Both the position numbers and the translations under genes were made by a program. Positions 18,544 to 28,500 of a DNA stretch of 62,376 nt are shown piece by piece. The stretch is from Bacteroidota bacterium. Lineage in GTDB: Bacteria > Bacteroidota > Rhodothermia > Rhodothermales > UBA10348. Every line of letters starts with the position of its first letter. The first letter of the stretch is position 1. The DNA lies in contig JAJCYQ010000061.1 in the NCBI GenBank assembly GCA_029262835.1, positions 1-62,376 on the forward strand, read 5' to 3'. A model generated the notes under the pieces. It ran no database searches and was not told where the DNA came from. It saw only the letters and a program-made list of their open reading frames with translations.

Positions 18544-21500
18544 GTGAGCCCTGCCACCAAAAAACGTACTTCACTGCGCGCCGCGCTTTCTCTTGTCACT
18601 GCGGGCCTGGTGGTAGGACTCTTCATCTACGGCCTGCCTGCACCTTCGTCGGACGCGGACCGCGCCCTCGATCGCGGCGCTGAACCCAAGTCCACCAAAG
18701 CAGAAAAGGGGCATCCGGACCGCTTCCAACAGATGCAGGCGCATATCCGCACGGCAGAGGGCGAGAGCAAGCAGGGCTACACGCCGTCCTATCGCATTGA
18801 GGCGCTCCGCGCGGCTCGCGCGGCCCGAAAAGGCGCCGCTGCACTGCTTCCCTGGGAGGAGCGCGGCCCGTCAAATGTGGGGGGGCGTACGCGCACCATC
18901 GTCGTCGACATGCGTGACCCATCGGGCGACACCTGGCTGGCCGGGAGCGTGGGTGGTGGTATCTGGCGCACAACAACGGCCGGACAGGACTGGGAGCCGC
19001 TCACGGACGACTGGCCCACGCTGTCCATATCATCCATTGTCCAGGCGCCATCCAACCCGGATATCGTCTATGCCGGCACGGGAGAAGGTTTTTTCAATGT
19101 CGACGCCATTATTGGCACCGGCATTTTCAAGTCGCTCGATGGGGGGCTCACGTGGTCGCAGCTCACATCGACCTTCGGCCTGGCCGATTTTAATTTCGTG
19201 AACCGGCTGATCGTAGATCCGCAGGACGAAAATATCGTTGTCGCCGCCACCAATACGGGCCTGTTCAGGACGGCCGATGGCGGCGCTTCCTGGGCGCTGG
19301 TCGCCGACCCGGGAGGCCGTGTTGCGCAGGTGGTCCATGAGCCCGGGGATTTCAACATCCAGTATGCCGCCGTAACGGGCGTAGGGGTCTGGAAATCCCT
19401 GGATGCGGGGCAGTCCTGGAGCGCTTCGAGCGACGGGCTCTCTCTCGAACCCGGTGCACGTGTTGAGCTTGGCGTATCGCCCGTCCGGCCGGGTCGTGTC
19501 ATTGCCATGGCTGAAGTCACCGAGGGGCAGGAAACCATCCATGTATCGGACAACCGGGGCGCGCTCTGGGGAACGCTCGCGCAGTCGGGTACAACCGATA
19601 TTGCACGCGACCAGGGCTGGTACGACATGGCCGTAACGCCGCACCCGTTCAATGAGGACGTGGTTTTCGTGGGCGGCGTGAACATGCACCGCGTCACGCT
19701 CAGCGGGGAAGGCACCTTTTTCAGCGCCGAGGTCGAGGAAAACGGAACGCGCTCCTTCCTGACAAAAGTCAATTTCGGTGGCGAATTCTGGGATGGTGGC
19801 ATGCGCCTCGGAACGGCGGACGATGAAGCCGTGATCGCTCCTGAAGATATCGTATCGGCCGAAATCCGTTTCGGTCCCGGGCGCTCCCAGAAGGCCCACC
19901 GCTTCACACCTCCCGACGGCCCGGGCATCGCGTTCTCTTCATACCCATTCGCGGACTATGTGGACGTGCCCTTCGAGGTATGGGATATCGAGAACAACCG
20001 GCAGCTGCACGTCTCTTTCCGGGACCGTCTCGGAGACGGCGCCTTCAACCTGATTCCGCGGGACGACAACAACCTGGGCCGCGAGTACATCCTGATTCAC
20101 GCCAAAACCTATACCCCGTCGGCACCGGACCCACAGATTTCGGCGAGCGGCGGCCTGGTGCAGGATCTGATGTATTTCATCTGGCCCATGCTCCAGGATG
20201 AGGTGGAATGGACGCCCGAAAACCTGCCTGAATCCTCACTTCGATTCACGCTGACATCGGGCACGGCTCCGGCGGCTTTTGCCGAGACGCAGATGGGCGC
20301 TGCCGTTCACGTGGACCATCACATCCTGCTACCGCACATCACAGACGCGGCGGCCGAGCAATTTGAGCTCATTTCGGGGAACGATGGCGGCGTATGGCAT
20401 TCGCCCGACGGCGGCGCGACGTGGAACGAGCGCAGCCGTTTTTACAACACGAGCCAGTTCTACGGTCTGGACCGGAAGCCAGGGGGTGCACAGCTCTACG
20501 TGGGCGGCATGCAGGACAACGGAACGTTCCGCTCGTTCGCGCCCTTCATGGGCAACGTGCCGGGCTGGACGCCGGCTATTGGAGGCGATGGATTTGACGC
20601 CGTTTGGCACCAGGAAAACGACACCTGGATGATCGGCGGATTCCAGTTCAACGGATTCCAACGATCGCTCGACGGCGGTGTGAACTGGTCTTCTGCTACC
20701 AGTGGACTCACCGATACCGGCGAGAGCCCCAACGCACCGTTCATCAACTCGCTCGAACGCAATGTCTTCGACTCGGATATTCTGTTCGCCATTGGTGGAT
20801 CGGGGGTCTGGAAGAGCACAGATTTCGGGGCGTCGTGGCAATTGAAACCGATCGCCGCCTCGGCGTGGGGCTTCCGCTCGTCATCGCGCGGCGTCGTACG
20901 GCCGTCGCTCGCCTCGGGCGACGTGGTCTGGGCCGGCTTTGAAATGGATCCGGTTGACAATGGCGGCGGCGACATCCTCGGCCAGATCCACGTATCGACC
21001 GACGGTGGGGAAACGTTCTCGGCCACGACGCCATCCCCACTGTCTCCAGCGCCGCTTTCGGGACTGGCTACGCATCCATCCGACCCGAACACCGCCTATG
21101 CCCTGTTTTCCGTATCAGAACAGCCGAAAATTCTACGCACACGTGACCTTGGCCAGACGTGGGAGGATATCTCCGGGTTTGACGAGGGGTCAAGTGGTGT
21201 GCTGAGTGCGCGAGGCTTCCCCAATGTCGCCGTCTACGACCTGCTTGTCATTCCGGACTTTCCGCACATCCTGTGGGCCGGAACGGAGGTTGGCCTGTTC
21301 GTGAGCGAGGACGGTGGCGCATCATGGCAACTCTCAGACAGTGGACTGCCGTCCGTATCCATATGGCGCATGAAGGCGCTTGGAGACGAAATTGTGATGG
21401 CAACGCACGGCCGCGGCGTGTGGGTCGTACCCATTGATGCCGTGACGCCGCTCACCACGGACGTTTCGGACGCCAACGACGCGCTTCCGCGCGCGCTGGC

Positions 21501-21762
21501 TCTGACAAGCGTCTACCCGAATCCGCTCGGCCGTGAGGCAACCATTACCTTCGAACTGCCAGCCACCGAGCAGGTGCGCCTCGAAGTGGTGGATCTCAGT
21601 GGCCGACGCGTCGCCGTGCTGGACGATGCCGTGCGCGTCGCCGGGCGCCACACGGTCCAGTGGAGACCGGGACCGCTTGCCGCTGGCACATACTTCATCC
21701 GAATTACGACGCCCTCGGGGAGCGAGACACGTACCGTCGTGAAATCCGGACGCGTGGAATGA
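18544..21762 (+). CDS. Secreted Asp-box (BNR/sortilin-like) propeller protein with T9SS sorting domain
   Basis: A 1072-residue exported protein starting at a GTG. A basic N terminus and hydrophobic stretch (LVTAGLVVGLFIYGLPAP) form a signal peptide. At least nine Asp-box repeats of the type G-(I/L/V)-(W/F)-x-S-x-D-G-G-x-x-W can be seen, e.g. GIFKSLDGGLTWSQ, GLFRTADGGASWAL, GVWHSPDGGATWNE, GLFVSEDGGASWQL, indicating one or two beta-propellers like VPS10/sortilin or exo-sialidase blades. A non-propeller insert lies between about residues 390 and 590. The last ~80 residues (SVYPNPLGREATITFELP to the end) are a Por-type sorting domain, so the protein is probably exported by the type IX system and anchored or released at the surface. 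No catalytic residues were identified. Confidence 0.8.
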   Translation: MSPATKKRTSLRAALSLVTAGLVVGLFIYGLPAPSSDADRALDRGAEPKSTKAEKGHPDRFQQMQAHIRTAEGESKQGYTPSYRIEALRAARAARKGAAALLPWEERGPSNVGGRTRTIVVDMRDPSGDTWLAGSVGGGIWRTTTAGQDWEPLTDDWPTLSISSIVQAPSNPDIVYAGTGEGFFNVDAIIGTGIFKSLDGGLTWSQLTSTFGLADFNFVNRLIVDPQDENIVVAATNTGLFRTADGGASWALVADPGGRVAQVVHEPGDFNIQYAAVTGVGVWKSLDAGQSWSASSDGLSLEPGARVELGVSPVRPGRVIAMAEVTEGQETIHVSDNRGALWGTLAQSGTTDIARDQGWYDMAVTPHPFNEDVVFVGGVNMHRVTLSGEGTFFSAEVEENGTRSFLTKVNFGGEFWDGGMRLGTADDEAVIAPEDIVSAEIRFGPGRSQKAHRFTPPDGPGIAFSSYPFADYVDVPFEVWDIENNRQLHVSFRDRLGDGAFNLIPRDDNNLGREYILIHAKTYTPSAPDPQISASGGLVQDLMYFIWPMLQDEVEWTPENLPESSLRFTLTSGTAPAAFAETQMGAAVHVDHHILLPHITDAAAEQFELISGNDGGVWHSPDGGATWNERSRFYNTSQFYGLDRKPGGAQLYVGGMQDNGTFRSFAPFMGNVPGWTPAIGGDGFDAVWHQENDTWMIGGFQFNGFQRSLDGGVNWSSATSGLTDTGESPNAPFINSLERNVFDSDILFAIGGSGVWKSTDFGASWQLKPIAASAWGFRSSSRGVVRPSLASGDVVWAGFEMDPVDNGGGDILGQIHVSTDGGETFSATTPSPLSPAPLSGLATHPSDPNTAYALFSVSEQPKILRTRDLGQTWEDISGFDEGSSGVLSARGFPNVAVYDLLVIPDFPHILWAGTEVGLFVSEDGGASWQLSDSGLPSVSIWRMKALGDEIVMATHGRGVWVVPIDAVTPLTTDVSDANDALPRALALTSVYPNPLGREATITFELPATEQVRLEVVDLSGRRVAVLDDAVRVAGRHTVQWRPGPLAAGTYFIRITTPSGSETRTVVKSGRVE

Positions 21763-21857
21763 TCTGCGAGTCTTCTTATCGCAAATAATACGTTTCTGGA
21801 CGTACTCTCACAGCGGACGAACCGCCGCTTTTTCCTCGTCCACGAATTTTGCAGATC

Positions 21858-23834
21858 ATGTCCTTTTCCCGAGTCCGTGCCACGTGCGTGCGCTGGACGC
21901 TTCTCCTTGCCGGTGTGCTGCTTGCGTCCGCACTCCTGCCCGACGCCTCCGTTGCCCGCCAGGCCAACGTGCGTGTGGTTTACCAGGTGGAAGAGGTTCG
22001 CAGTGGACGGTTTACAGCCAATGTGTTCCTGACCAATGTGACGCCAGCACCCATCGCGTCCTGGTCCCTGGCGTTCGAGTTCCCATCGCCTATTGATCAG
22101 ATGGACAACGTCACCTGGACGCAGACCGGCGGACTCTTCCGCGTGCAGGGCGCCGGGTGGACACACCGCATTGATCCCGGCGAGGTGGTATGGTTCACCA
22201 TTCATGGCGTCGCGAGCGGACCCCTGGCGCCACAACCGGCCTCCTGTGCCTTCAACGGGGCCGCATGCACCATCGAGGACGCCAACGAGCCGGATCCAGC
22301 TGAAACCGATCTTTCTCGGCTGCGCGTGGCGGCCTGGATTGCCGAAGAAGACCAGACGACCTACACGGGACACATTTTCATCCGCAACCCGACGGAAGTG
22401 GATCTCGAGCCGTGGCGTATGACGTTCTCCACCTCGTCCCTCATTACCGGTATGGAAGGGGTCGATTGGACGCGTAGCGGTTCGTCCTACGAAGTGCGCG
22501 GAACAGGTGCTACAAGTACCATCCGCGGACAGGATTTCATCTTTTTTACCTTCTCAGGCGTGCATTCCGGGAGCGCTCAGCTGCCCACATCGTGCCAGAT
22601 AAACGGCGTTGCCTGTACGTTTGTGGAGCCGGATGAGCTCATTGAAACGCCGCGTATGAACCTGTTTTTCAAGGTCGAGAAAATTACAGGATCGATTTTC
22701 GAGGGATTCATCGAGCTGATCAACCCGGCGGCCGAGGACCTGTCTTCCTGGACGCTGCGCTTCAATCTGGAGGACCGGATTACGTTTGTGGGCGGCGACG
22801 TGTCGTGGTCGCGGGCCGGTGACCTGTATACGCTGCACGGGGTCAACGGCAAGCGGCGCGTCCGCGGAGGCGGATCGGTCTTTTTCCCCATCGCGGGTAC
22901 GTTCGAGGACGATATTGAGCCGCCAAGCGACTGCACCGTCAATGGGGTCGTGTGCCTGATTGAAGCCGAGGGCACGACCGTGCAGCCGGGCGAAACCGAT
23001 CCCGGGACGGGCGGCGGCGACACGGGCGGCGGTGACACGGGCGGCGGCGACACAGGCGGCGGTGACACAGGCGGCGGCGACACGGGCGGCGGCGATACGG
23101 GCGGCGGCGACACGGGTGGCGGCGATACGGGCGGCGGCGATACGGGTGGCGGCGATACGGGCGGCGCGTGCCCGGATGGGGTAGCGCCCACCTCTGAACT
23201 TCCAGACATTGATTTCCGCTTTTTGAGCCTGACCTCGTCGCAATACGTTGCGCTCGTTCGTATTACGAACAACACGAGCGGATTCATCCGTGGCTGGAGT
23301 CTGCAGTTTTCCCTCATTGAAAATATGAGCGTTGGACGGCACTGGGAAAGCGTGTTCACCCAGAACGCAGACGGATCTTACCTGGTCACGAACATCGAGT
23401 CGAATGCCTGCATTCCTGCAGGTGAAAACATCACGTTCGGATTCGACGGCAGTCACGACGGCACGTTCGCCGAGCCCCTGGGCTGTGCTTTTGACAGCCG
23501 CTCGTGCACGTTCCTGCGCATGGTCCAGGTCTCCAATGAATCGGAAGTGGGCCGTGAGCTTCCAGGCGGTATCCAGTTGGGTACGGCCTACCCCAATCCG
23601 TTCCATGACGAGGCGAGAATCGACGTCAGCCTCGGACAGACAAGCCACGTCCGCGCCACGCTGTGGGACGTATCGGGGCGTATGGTGCGCGTCCTGCACG
23701 AGGGCGTGCTCGCGGCAGGCAGCCACCACGCGCTGCGCATTGAAGCCGGTGCGCTGCCCGCGGGCCTGTATCTGGTGCGCGTCGAAAGTGGGCAAAGACA
23801 CGCTGAAACACAAAAAATCCTCCTTGGACGCTGA
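21858..23834 (+). CDS. Secreted four-domain CBM2-like protein with GGGDT linker and T9SS sorting domain
   Basis: A 658-residue exported protein with a clear signal peptide ending near ASVARQ. It carries three consecutive ~110-residue beta domains with the CBM2 pattern (VYQVEEVRSGRFTANVFLTN, SWSLAFEFPS, WTQTGGLFRV, then a Cys-x-Asn-Gly-x-x-Cys end). A (GGGDT)x10 linker and a fourth domain (DFRFLSLTSSQYVALVRITN) follow, then a C-terminal T9SS sorting domain (GTAYPNPFHDEARIDVSLGQ onward). No catalytic domain is present, so it probably binds a polysaccharide or acts as an adhesin/scaffold. The ATG at 21858 begins the signal peptide. It follows the propeller gene on the same strand after 95 bases. 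Confidence 0.75.
   Translation: MSFSRVRATCVRWTLLLAGVLLASALLPDASVARQANVRVVYQVEEVRSGRFTANVFLTNVTPAPIASWSLAFEFPSPIDQMDNVTWTQTGGLFRVQGAGWTHRIDPGEVVWFTIHGVASGPLAPQPASCAFNGAACTIEDANEPDPAETDLSRLRVAAWIAEEDQTTYTGHIFIRNPTEVDLEPWRMTFSTSSLITGMEGVDWTRSGSSYEVRGTGATSTIRGQDFIFFTFSGVHSGSAQLPTSCQINGVACTFVEPDELIETPRMNLFFKVEKITGSIFEGFIELINPAAEDLSSWTLRFNLEDRITFVGGDVSWSRAGDLYTLHGVNGKRRVRGGGSVFFPIAGTFEDDIEPPSDCTVNGVVCLIEAEGTTVQPGETDPGTGGGDTGGGDTGGGDTGGGDTGGGDTGGGDTGGGDTGGGDTGGGDTGGGDTGGACPDGVAPTSELPDIDFRFLSLTSSQYVALVRITNNTSGFIRGWSLQFSLIENMSVGRHWESVFTQNADGSYLVTNIESNACIPAGENITFGFDGSHDGTFAEPLGCAFDSRSCTFLRMVQVSNESEVGRELPGGIQLGTAYPNPFHDEARIDVSLGQTSHVRATLWDVSGRMVRVLHEGVLAAGSHHALRIEAGALPAGLYLVRVESGQRHAETQKILLGR
23010..23159 (+). 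repeat. 15-base coding tandem repeat, ten copies (GGGDT)
   Basis: Ten uninterrupted 15-base units encode Gly-Gly-Gly-Asp-Thr. Units differ only at third codon positions (GGC/GGT, GAC/GAT, ACG/ACA), so the array is selected at the protein level while remaining a substrate for slippage. It forms the linker between the third and fourth CBM2-like domains. Copy number may be collapsed or variable in an assembly. Confidence 0.95.
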
Positions 23835-23927
23835 TTCTTCACACTTCCTCTGACCACACCGCTTGAAATCACCTGTGCCGCAGCCGAGTATATGAAAGAA
23901 GTTGTTTGCCACTTATTGGTGTCCGTC

Positions 23928-24512
23928 ATGGACAGGTCCCGGCGCGCGTATGCCCCTCTCGCCGCCACAGCACTCCTCATGGTGCTGGTGGCCGGGACGG
24001 CTGCGTCCCAATCCGCACCGGGCTCCAGGGTGCTTGCGACGGGGTCCCACACGGTCCGGCTCGGCGTCGCTCCCATCATGGTCATGGCGGTCAGTGGCAA
24101 TCCGATGCCTCTCCTTCTGGACCGCAATATGGTCGCAGGTCGCACCACGGTCAGCGATGAAAGCACATTTTACAATCTGACGTCCAACGTAGACAACGTG
24201 CTGATTGAAGTCAGTCTGGACCGGCCCATGCCGCGCGGCACGCGCCTATCGGTATCGCTCGCCAGCACGCTTGGGCGGTCAAGTGGATGGGTCAACGTCA
24301 CACGCGGGGGCCGAGAGGTAGCTGCCGTTACAGGCATGTCCCGGGGGCTTGAGAACGGACAGACCATCTCCTTTAAACTGGAAGTCGGCCCCCAGGTGAA
24401 GGAGCTTGATTTCGAGGATCGACTGCTGACCATCACGCTGACCGATCCCGTCTCGCGCCAATCGCACACGGCCTATCAGAGCGTACAGTTCGGCGTCATG
24501 TCCGCGCTTTGA
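23928..24512 (+). CDS. Secreted beta-rich protein, possible fibre subunit
   Basis: A 194-residue protein of no recognised family. MDRSRRAYAPLAATALLMVLVAGTAASQ is a good signal peptide, which decides the ATG at 23928 over an in-frame ATG at 23892. The mature part is beta-rich and ends in alternating strands (LLTITLTDP, YQSVQFGVMSAL). A stretch beginning DESTFYNLTSN and continuing to GTRLSVSLAS is reminiscent of DESTRILWNRT to QTYRLYAEAV in the secreted protein at 29370-29831, including spacing. It converges with the sigma factor gene 49 bases away. A sequence resembling a sigma-28 promoter (GAAA-N14-GCCGAGTA) lies just upstream. A structural subunit role is inferred. Confidence 0.6.
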   Translation: MDRSRRAYAPLAATALLMVLVAGTAASQSAPGSRVLATGSHTVRLGVAPIMVMAVSGNPMPLLLDRNMVAGRTTVSDESTFYNLTSNVDNVLIEVSLDRPMPRGTRLSVSLASTLGRSSGWVNVTRGGREVAAVTGMSRGLENGQTISFKLEVGPQVKELDFEDRLLTITLTDPVSRQSHTAYQSVQFGVMSAL

Positions 24513-24561
24513 TTACGAATGCCGCAGCGCCCGTGACGCCAAAAGCGTGCTGAATACGCTC

Positions 24562-25329
24562 TCAGGCCGCCTGGCGCAGTGATACCTCGACCGAAGGGCG
24601 CATTTTTTCGAGCGCCCGCCGGCGAATCTGCGACACGCGGGCTTCGGATATCCCGTAGAGCGCACCGATTTCGACCTGCGTGCATCCCTCCCTGAAAAAC
24701 AGGTCCAGAATGTCCTTTTCGCGCTCGCTGAGCCCCTTGCCCGCCCGCGCGAGGTGACGCGATACGTCGGCCCATTCGGCATCCTCGAAGGCTTCCGACG
24801 CCATCGTGTTTTCGAGCATTTCGACGAGTTCGGTTTCGGATGAGTCGCCGACCGGAGCGTGGAGCGAGAGGCGCTCCCGCCGTCTGGCATCGAGCCGCGT
24901 CGCTTCCACATGGGAAACGTCCACATCGAGCGCCGAGGCCACGTCCTGCACGGTCGGCCACGCCCCGTGCTGCTGCGCCAACTCGTTTTCCACGCGGTAC
25001 ATACCCGCCACCTTCGCACGACGGCGCCTTGGAAGGGAATCCACGCGCCGCATGAGGTCAATGATTTCTCCGCGGATGCGCACCCACGAAAACGTCACAA
25101 ACCGGACATCCCGTTCGGAGCGGTACTGGTCAAGAGCCTGCAATACGCCCACAACACCCGCCTGGAACAGATCGTCGAAGGACAGGATATCGCCCACGGG
25201 CGCCCGGAGCCCGGATATGATATGCCGGATGATGGGGTCCATGGAGGAGACCACCCTGTCGCGATTTGCCTGCGTGGGATGGGCGAGCCAGGCGCGGACG
25301 TGGTCCTCGGTCTTGTACGTAGATGACAT
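24562..25329 (-). CDS. RNA polymerase sigma factor, FliA/WhiG (sigma-28-like) type
   Basis: A 255-residue sigma-70 family factor lacking region 1. Region 2 spans about residues 25-100 (DPIIRHIISG, FDDLFQAGVVGVLQALDQY, FVTFSWVRIRGEIIDLMRR). Region 3 is around WPTVQDVASALDVDVSHVEA. Region 4 contains the helix-turn-helix (LSEREKDILDLFFREGCTQ, then GISEARVSQIRRRALEKM). The size and the IRGEIIDLMR motif place it with FliA/WhiG/SigB-like factors rather than ECF or RpoD. No flagellar gene is nearby; instead it lies on the same strand 192 bases downstream of the usher-like operon, suggesting it may control surface structures. No anti-sigma factor is evident. Confidence 0.88.
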   Translation of the reverse strand: MSSTYKTEDHVRAWLAHPTQANRDRVVSSMDPIIRHIISGLRAPVGDILSFDDLFQAGVVGVLQALDQYRSERDVRFVTFSWVRIRGEIIDLMRRVDSLPRRRRAKVAGMYRVENELAQQHGAWPTVQDVASALDVDVSHVEATRLDARRRERLSLHAPVGDSSETELVEMLENTMASEAFEDAEWADVSRHLARAGKGLSEREKDILDLFFREGCTQVEIGALYGISEARVSQIRRRALEKMRPSVEVSLRQAA

Positions 25330-25521
25330 GGCGGCAGTCGGTTGGGTTTGCTGCCTGTTTCCATGTCAATTCGAGTGCCGGAAGCGGCTATGCACGCTTC
25401 ATGGGCTTGGGGAGCCGTTTTAAGGGGACCGGAAAACCCCGCCTGTTTCGCTGCCGGTACACGCGCGCTGCGCTCGCGCAACAGAAGAACGGTTCGGACA
25501 AGTCCCATACGCGCCGGAAAC

Positions 25522-28500
25522 CTATTGTCCGGCAAGGCGCCGGATGGCCTCCCACTCGGCCCCCGATAGCGGGCCGCGGGCCGGCAGGACGAGCCGCGCA
25601 CCGAGTGGCAACACGTCTGGCGAGCGGAGGACGTCACGATTGGCCTGCCAGATCCGGATCCAATGCCACTGACTGGCATAGTGCCGGCGTGCCAGCACAA
25701 AGAGCGTATCACCTTCTTTGACGCGGACCGCTTCCTGGTCGGCTACCTCTGGCGTCGCGGCCGTACTATCTTCCGCGGCGGCGCCCGGCCGCGCGGCCGC
25801 ACCGGGCTCGCCCGATGCCGACACGCTCACCGCAACACCCGCACCGGACGTTACAAAGCGAATACGCCGCTCGGTCGGTTCCAGGCGCAGAACGGCCTCG
25901 CCGACACCCCCGGGAATAAGCGTAACGGTCTTCACGGCAGGATCCGTCCGATACTCGTCGGGGAGTGTCCTCTCGAGCACAGACACCTCCCAGGTCCCGG
26001 GTACGAGTGGGGGAAACTGTGCGCGGCCAGCGCCGTCTGTCAGGCGGCGGAATCGCATGTCTCCCGAGCGCGCTTCAACCACCAGGCCAGACAGGGCAGA
26101 CCCATCCAGGCCGCGCCCGAGCGCCGCATTGAGCGCCGCATTTTCCCTTCCGGTCGTAATCGTCGCCGTCAGGCGTGCCGCCTGCACGATGCCGACATCT
26201 ACCCTGCGCGGCGAAGCCTCATCAACCTCAAGCGGAAACGGCAACGTCGGCATCCGGCTCAGCCCTATGCTTTCCTGGTCGAGGAGGATGAACCGCTCCT
26301 CGCCCGGCATGATGAGCTCGGCGCGTCCTTCACTGTCGGTTTCCGCCCGGACGCGTCCTGCCGAAAAAACGACGCCCTCAAGAGGCTCGCCCGTTTCTTC
26401 GTCGCGCACACGGAGCGATATCACAGTATCAGGATCGGGGCCGGTGAACGGCGCCCTGACCGTAAACGGTATCCTGTAGGCCAGGCTGAAGGTTCCTGTG
26501 CGCACGTCGGAAGAAAAGCTGGTCTGCGACCCGCGGGCGCGGAATTCCAGTTCGTGCGAGGACCAGAGATCGGCCGCGATGCGCGCATCAAAAAGTGTGA
26601 ATGTCTGCGAAAACGTACCCGACTCCCGGCTCTGGAAGGCCGACGCCGATGCGCTCAGGCCGCGGCCTGCGTCATAGGAAAGCGTGGAGCCGATGGTTAC
26701 GCGCTCCTGATTGGTTGGGCTGAAAAAAGTAACTCCTTCCAGATACGACGCCGTAAGGCTGAGTGACCAGGACCCGAGCACTTTGAACGCCGAACCACGA
26801 ACGGACGAGAACGTGCCCTCGGCAAAGCCTGCGTCGTCAATTCGGCCCGCCTCGCCTGCTGCATTGATCCCGAACCCGCGGCGATTGAAGTTCACACGCA
26901 GCATAACGCTCTCCTCGGCCCGGTCCAGCCCCGTCTGCTGCACGCGCCGGTCCTGGAACTGGCCGAGCAGCATGGCCTGGAGGCGGGCTCCGCCGACGGC
27001 AAAAGACGCCCCGGCACCGCCGCGGAAAAGCCGGTTCTCGAGTGCGCGATCCGCACTCCTCTCCGCATCGAAAAACCGGCGCTCCGCGCGGCCCAATCCC
27101 TCGAGCCGGATCCAGTGGCTGCCACGCACGGCAAAACTGCCCTGTACGCGCTCGGAATTCTGGATCCCTCCGAGGAAAAACGGGTCGGCCGCCTCGGCGC
27201 GTCCCGAGAAAACAATCCATGGAAGCGATCCCTGCGCCGAAATCTGCACGGCGTTTCCTTTCCCGACGTCATATTGTCCGTGCGCCACCTCGGCCGAGAG
27301 CTCCGTGCCATCGACAGCAAGCCACCGGGCCGCCACGGACGCGGCCTCACCCGGTTCGAATTCACCACGGGCGAGGGCGCTCACCCCAACGGCAAACCGG
27401 CGATGGGGCCATACCTGCACGCCTCCACCGGCACGCTCTGTCTCCGGAAACACATGCCGTGTGCGCGAAACAAAGGCCGTGCCCTGCAATCGCTCACGGT
27501 CGTAGGACACTTCACTCCCAAACCCGAAAAATGACGTGTCGAGCAGGTCGGACACCTGGTAATTCTGGTCCCCCATCCGCAAGCCAACGCGCTCTCCTTC
27601 TACGGACGCTGCATACTCGTCCCGCTCCCCGAACGAAGCCGAGGAGCGCATGTCCGGTCCGCGAAGTCGGGCGGCAACAACCCGGCCCCCGATCCTGGTG
27701 GCGGGAAGGTCAAGCTCGGCCTGGAAATCGGCGACGCCAGATTCCGTGGTCGCGCGCGACGTAAAAAGCACAGGCAGTCGCCCTTCTTCCAGTTGTCGGG
27801 CCTGTCGCCTGACGGGCACGATCTGCGTTGTGACACGGGCTTCGCCTGCCGCGGTGTCGCCTCCCGGAGGCTGCGCGGTGACCCGGAGCACGTGCTCCAA
27901 CTCATTGACCAGATCGTCCCGCGAGCGGGCTGAAACGCTGATTTCAGCGCGTGCCGCCGGGGCAAGCTCCACACTCCCACTCGACACGCGGACGTCGTAG
28001 CCGAGCGAACTCTCGGCGATGATCTGAAACGTCGCCGTGTGATTACCGGTGTTCTCGACAGCGAGCGTTGCCGCGATGGGCGCGCCCGCACGCACGCGCG
28101 ACACCGCCTCGACAAGCGAAACGTCGACTTCCGTCTGCTCGGCTACCTCTATGACGGTTTCGGCGCCAGCCAGTACGCCCTCGTCCTCAGACTGCGCTTG
28201 GCGCAGACGGAACGACACGCGCCATGCACCCGCCGCGGCAGACGCGGGAATCTGAATCGATACAATGCGCGTGGCGGGACGGCCAGGTCCGGCCCGCATT
28301 GCGGCCGGCGGTATGAGGATACTCCAGCCGGGAGGCAGTGCAGGATCTATCCGAAGCATCCGCGGCGCGCCCGACAGCACGCGGACAGGCAAACTGACCA
28401 CCGACCCGGGGTCGGCCTCGCGACGCTCGGGGACCGACATGGAGACATCCTGCGCCCGGGCGGCCTGCGGCGCAACCACACAGGAAAGCGCCAGGCCAAG

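Noticed and set aside
17015-18547. 510-residue plus-strand frame over the M14 peptidase gene
   Set aside because: Antisense shadow of a well-supported secreted peptidase; no recognisable motifs.
23010-23159. CRISPR-like repeat array
   Set aside because: Units are 15 bases with no spacers and encode an in-frame linker; no cas genes are present.
22554-23912. Long minus-strand open frame antisense to the CBM2-like gene
   Set aside because: It is a shadow caused by high GC and the GGGDT repeat; the plus strand has a signal peptide, domains and a sorting signal, the minus frame has none.
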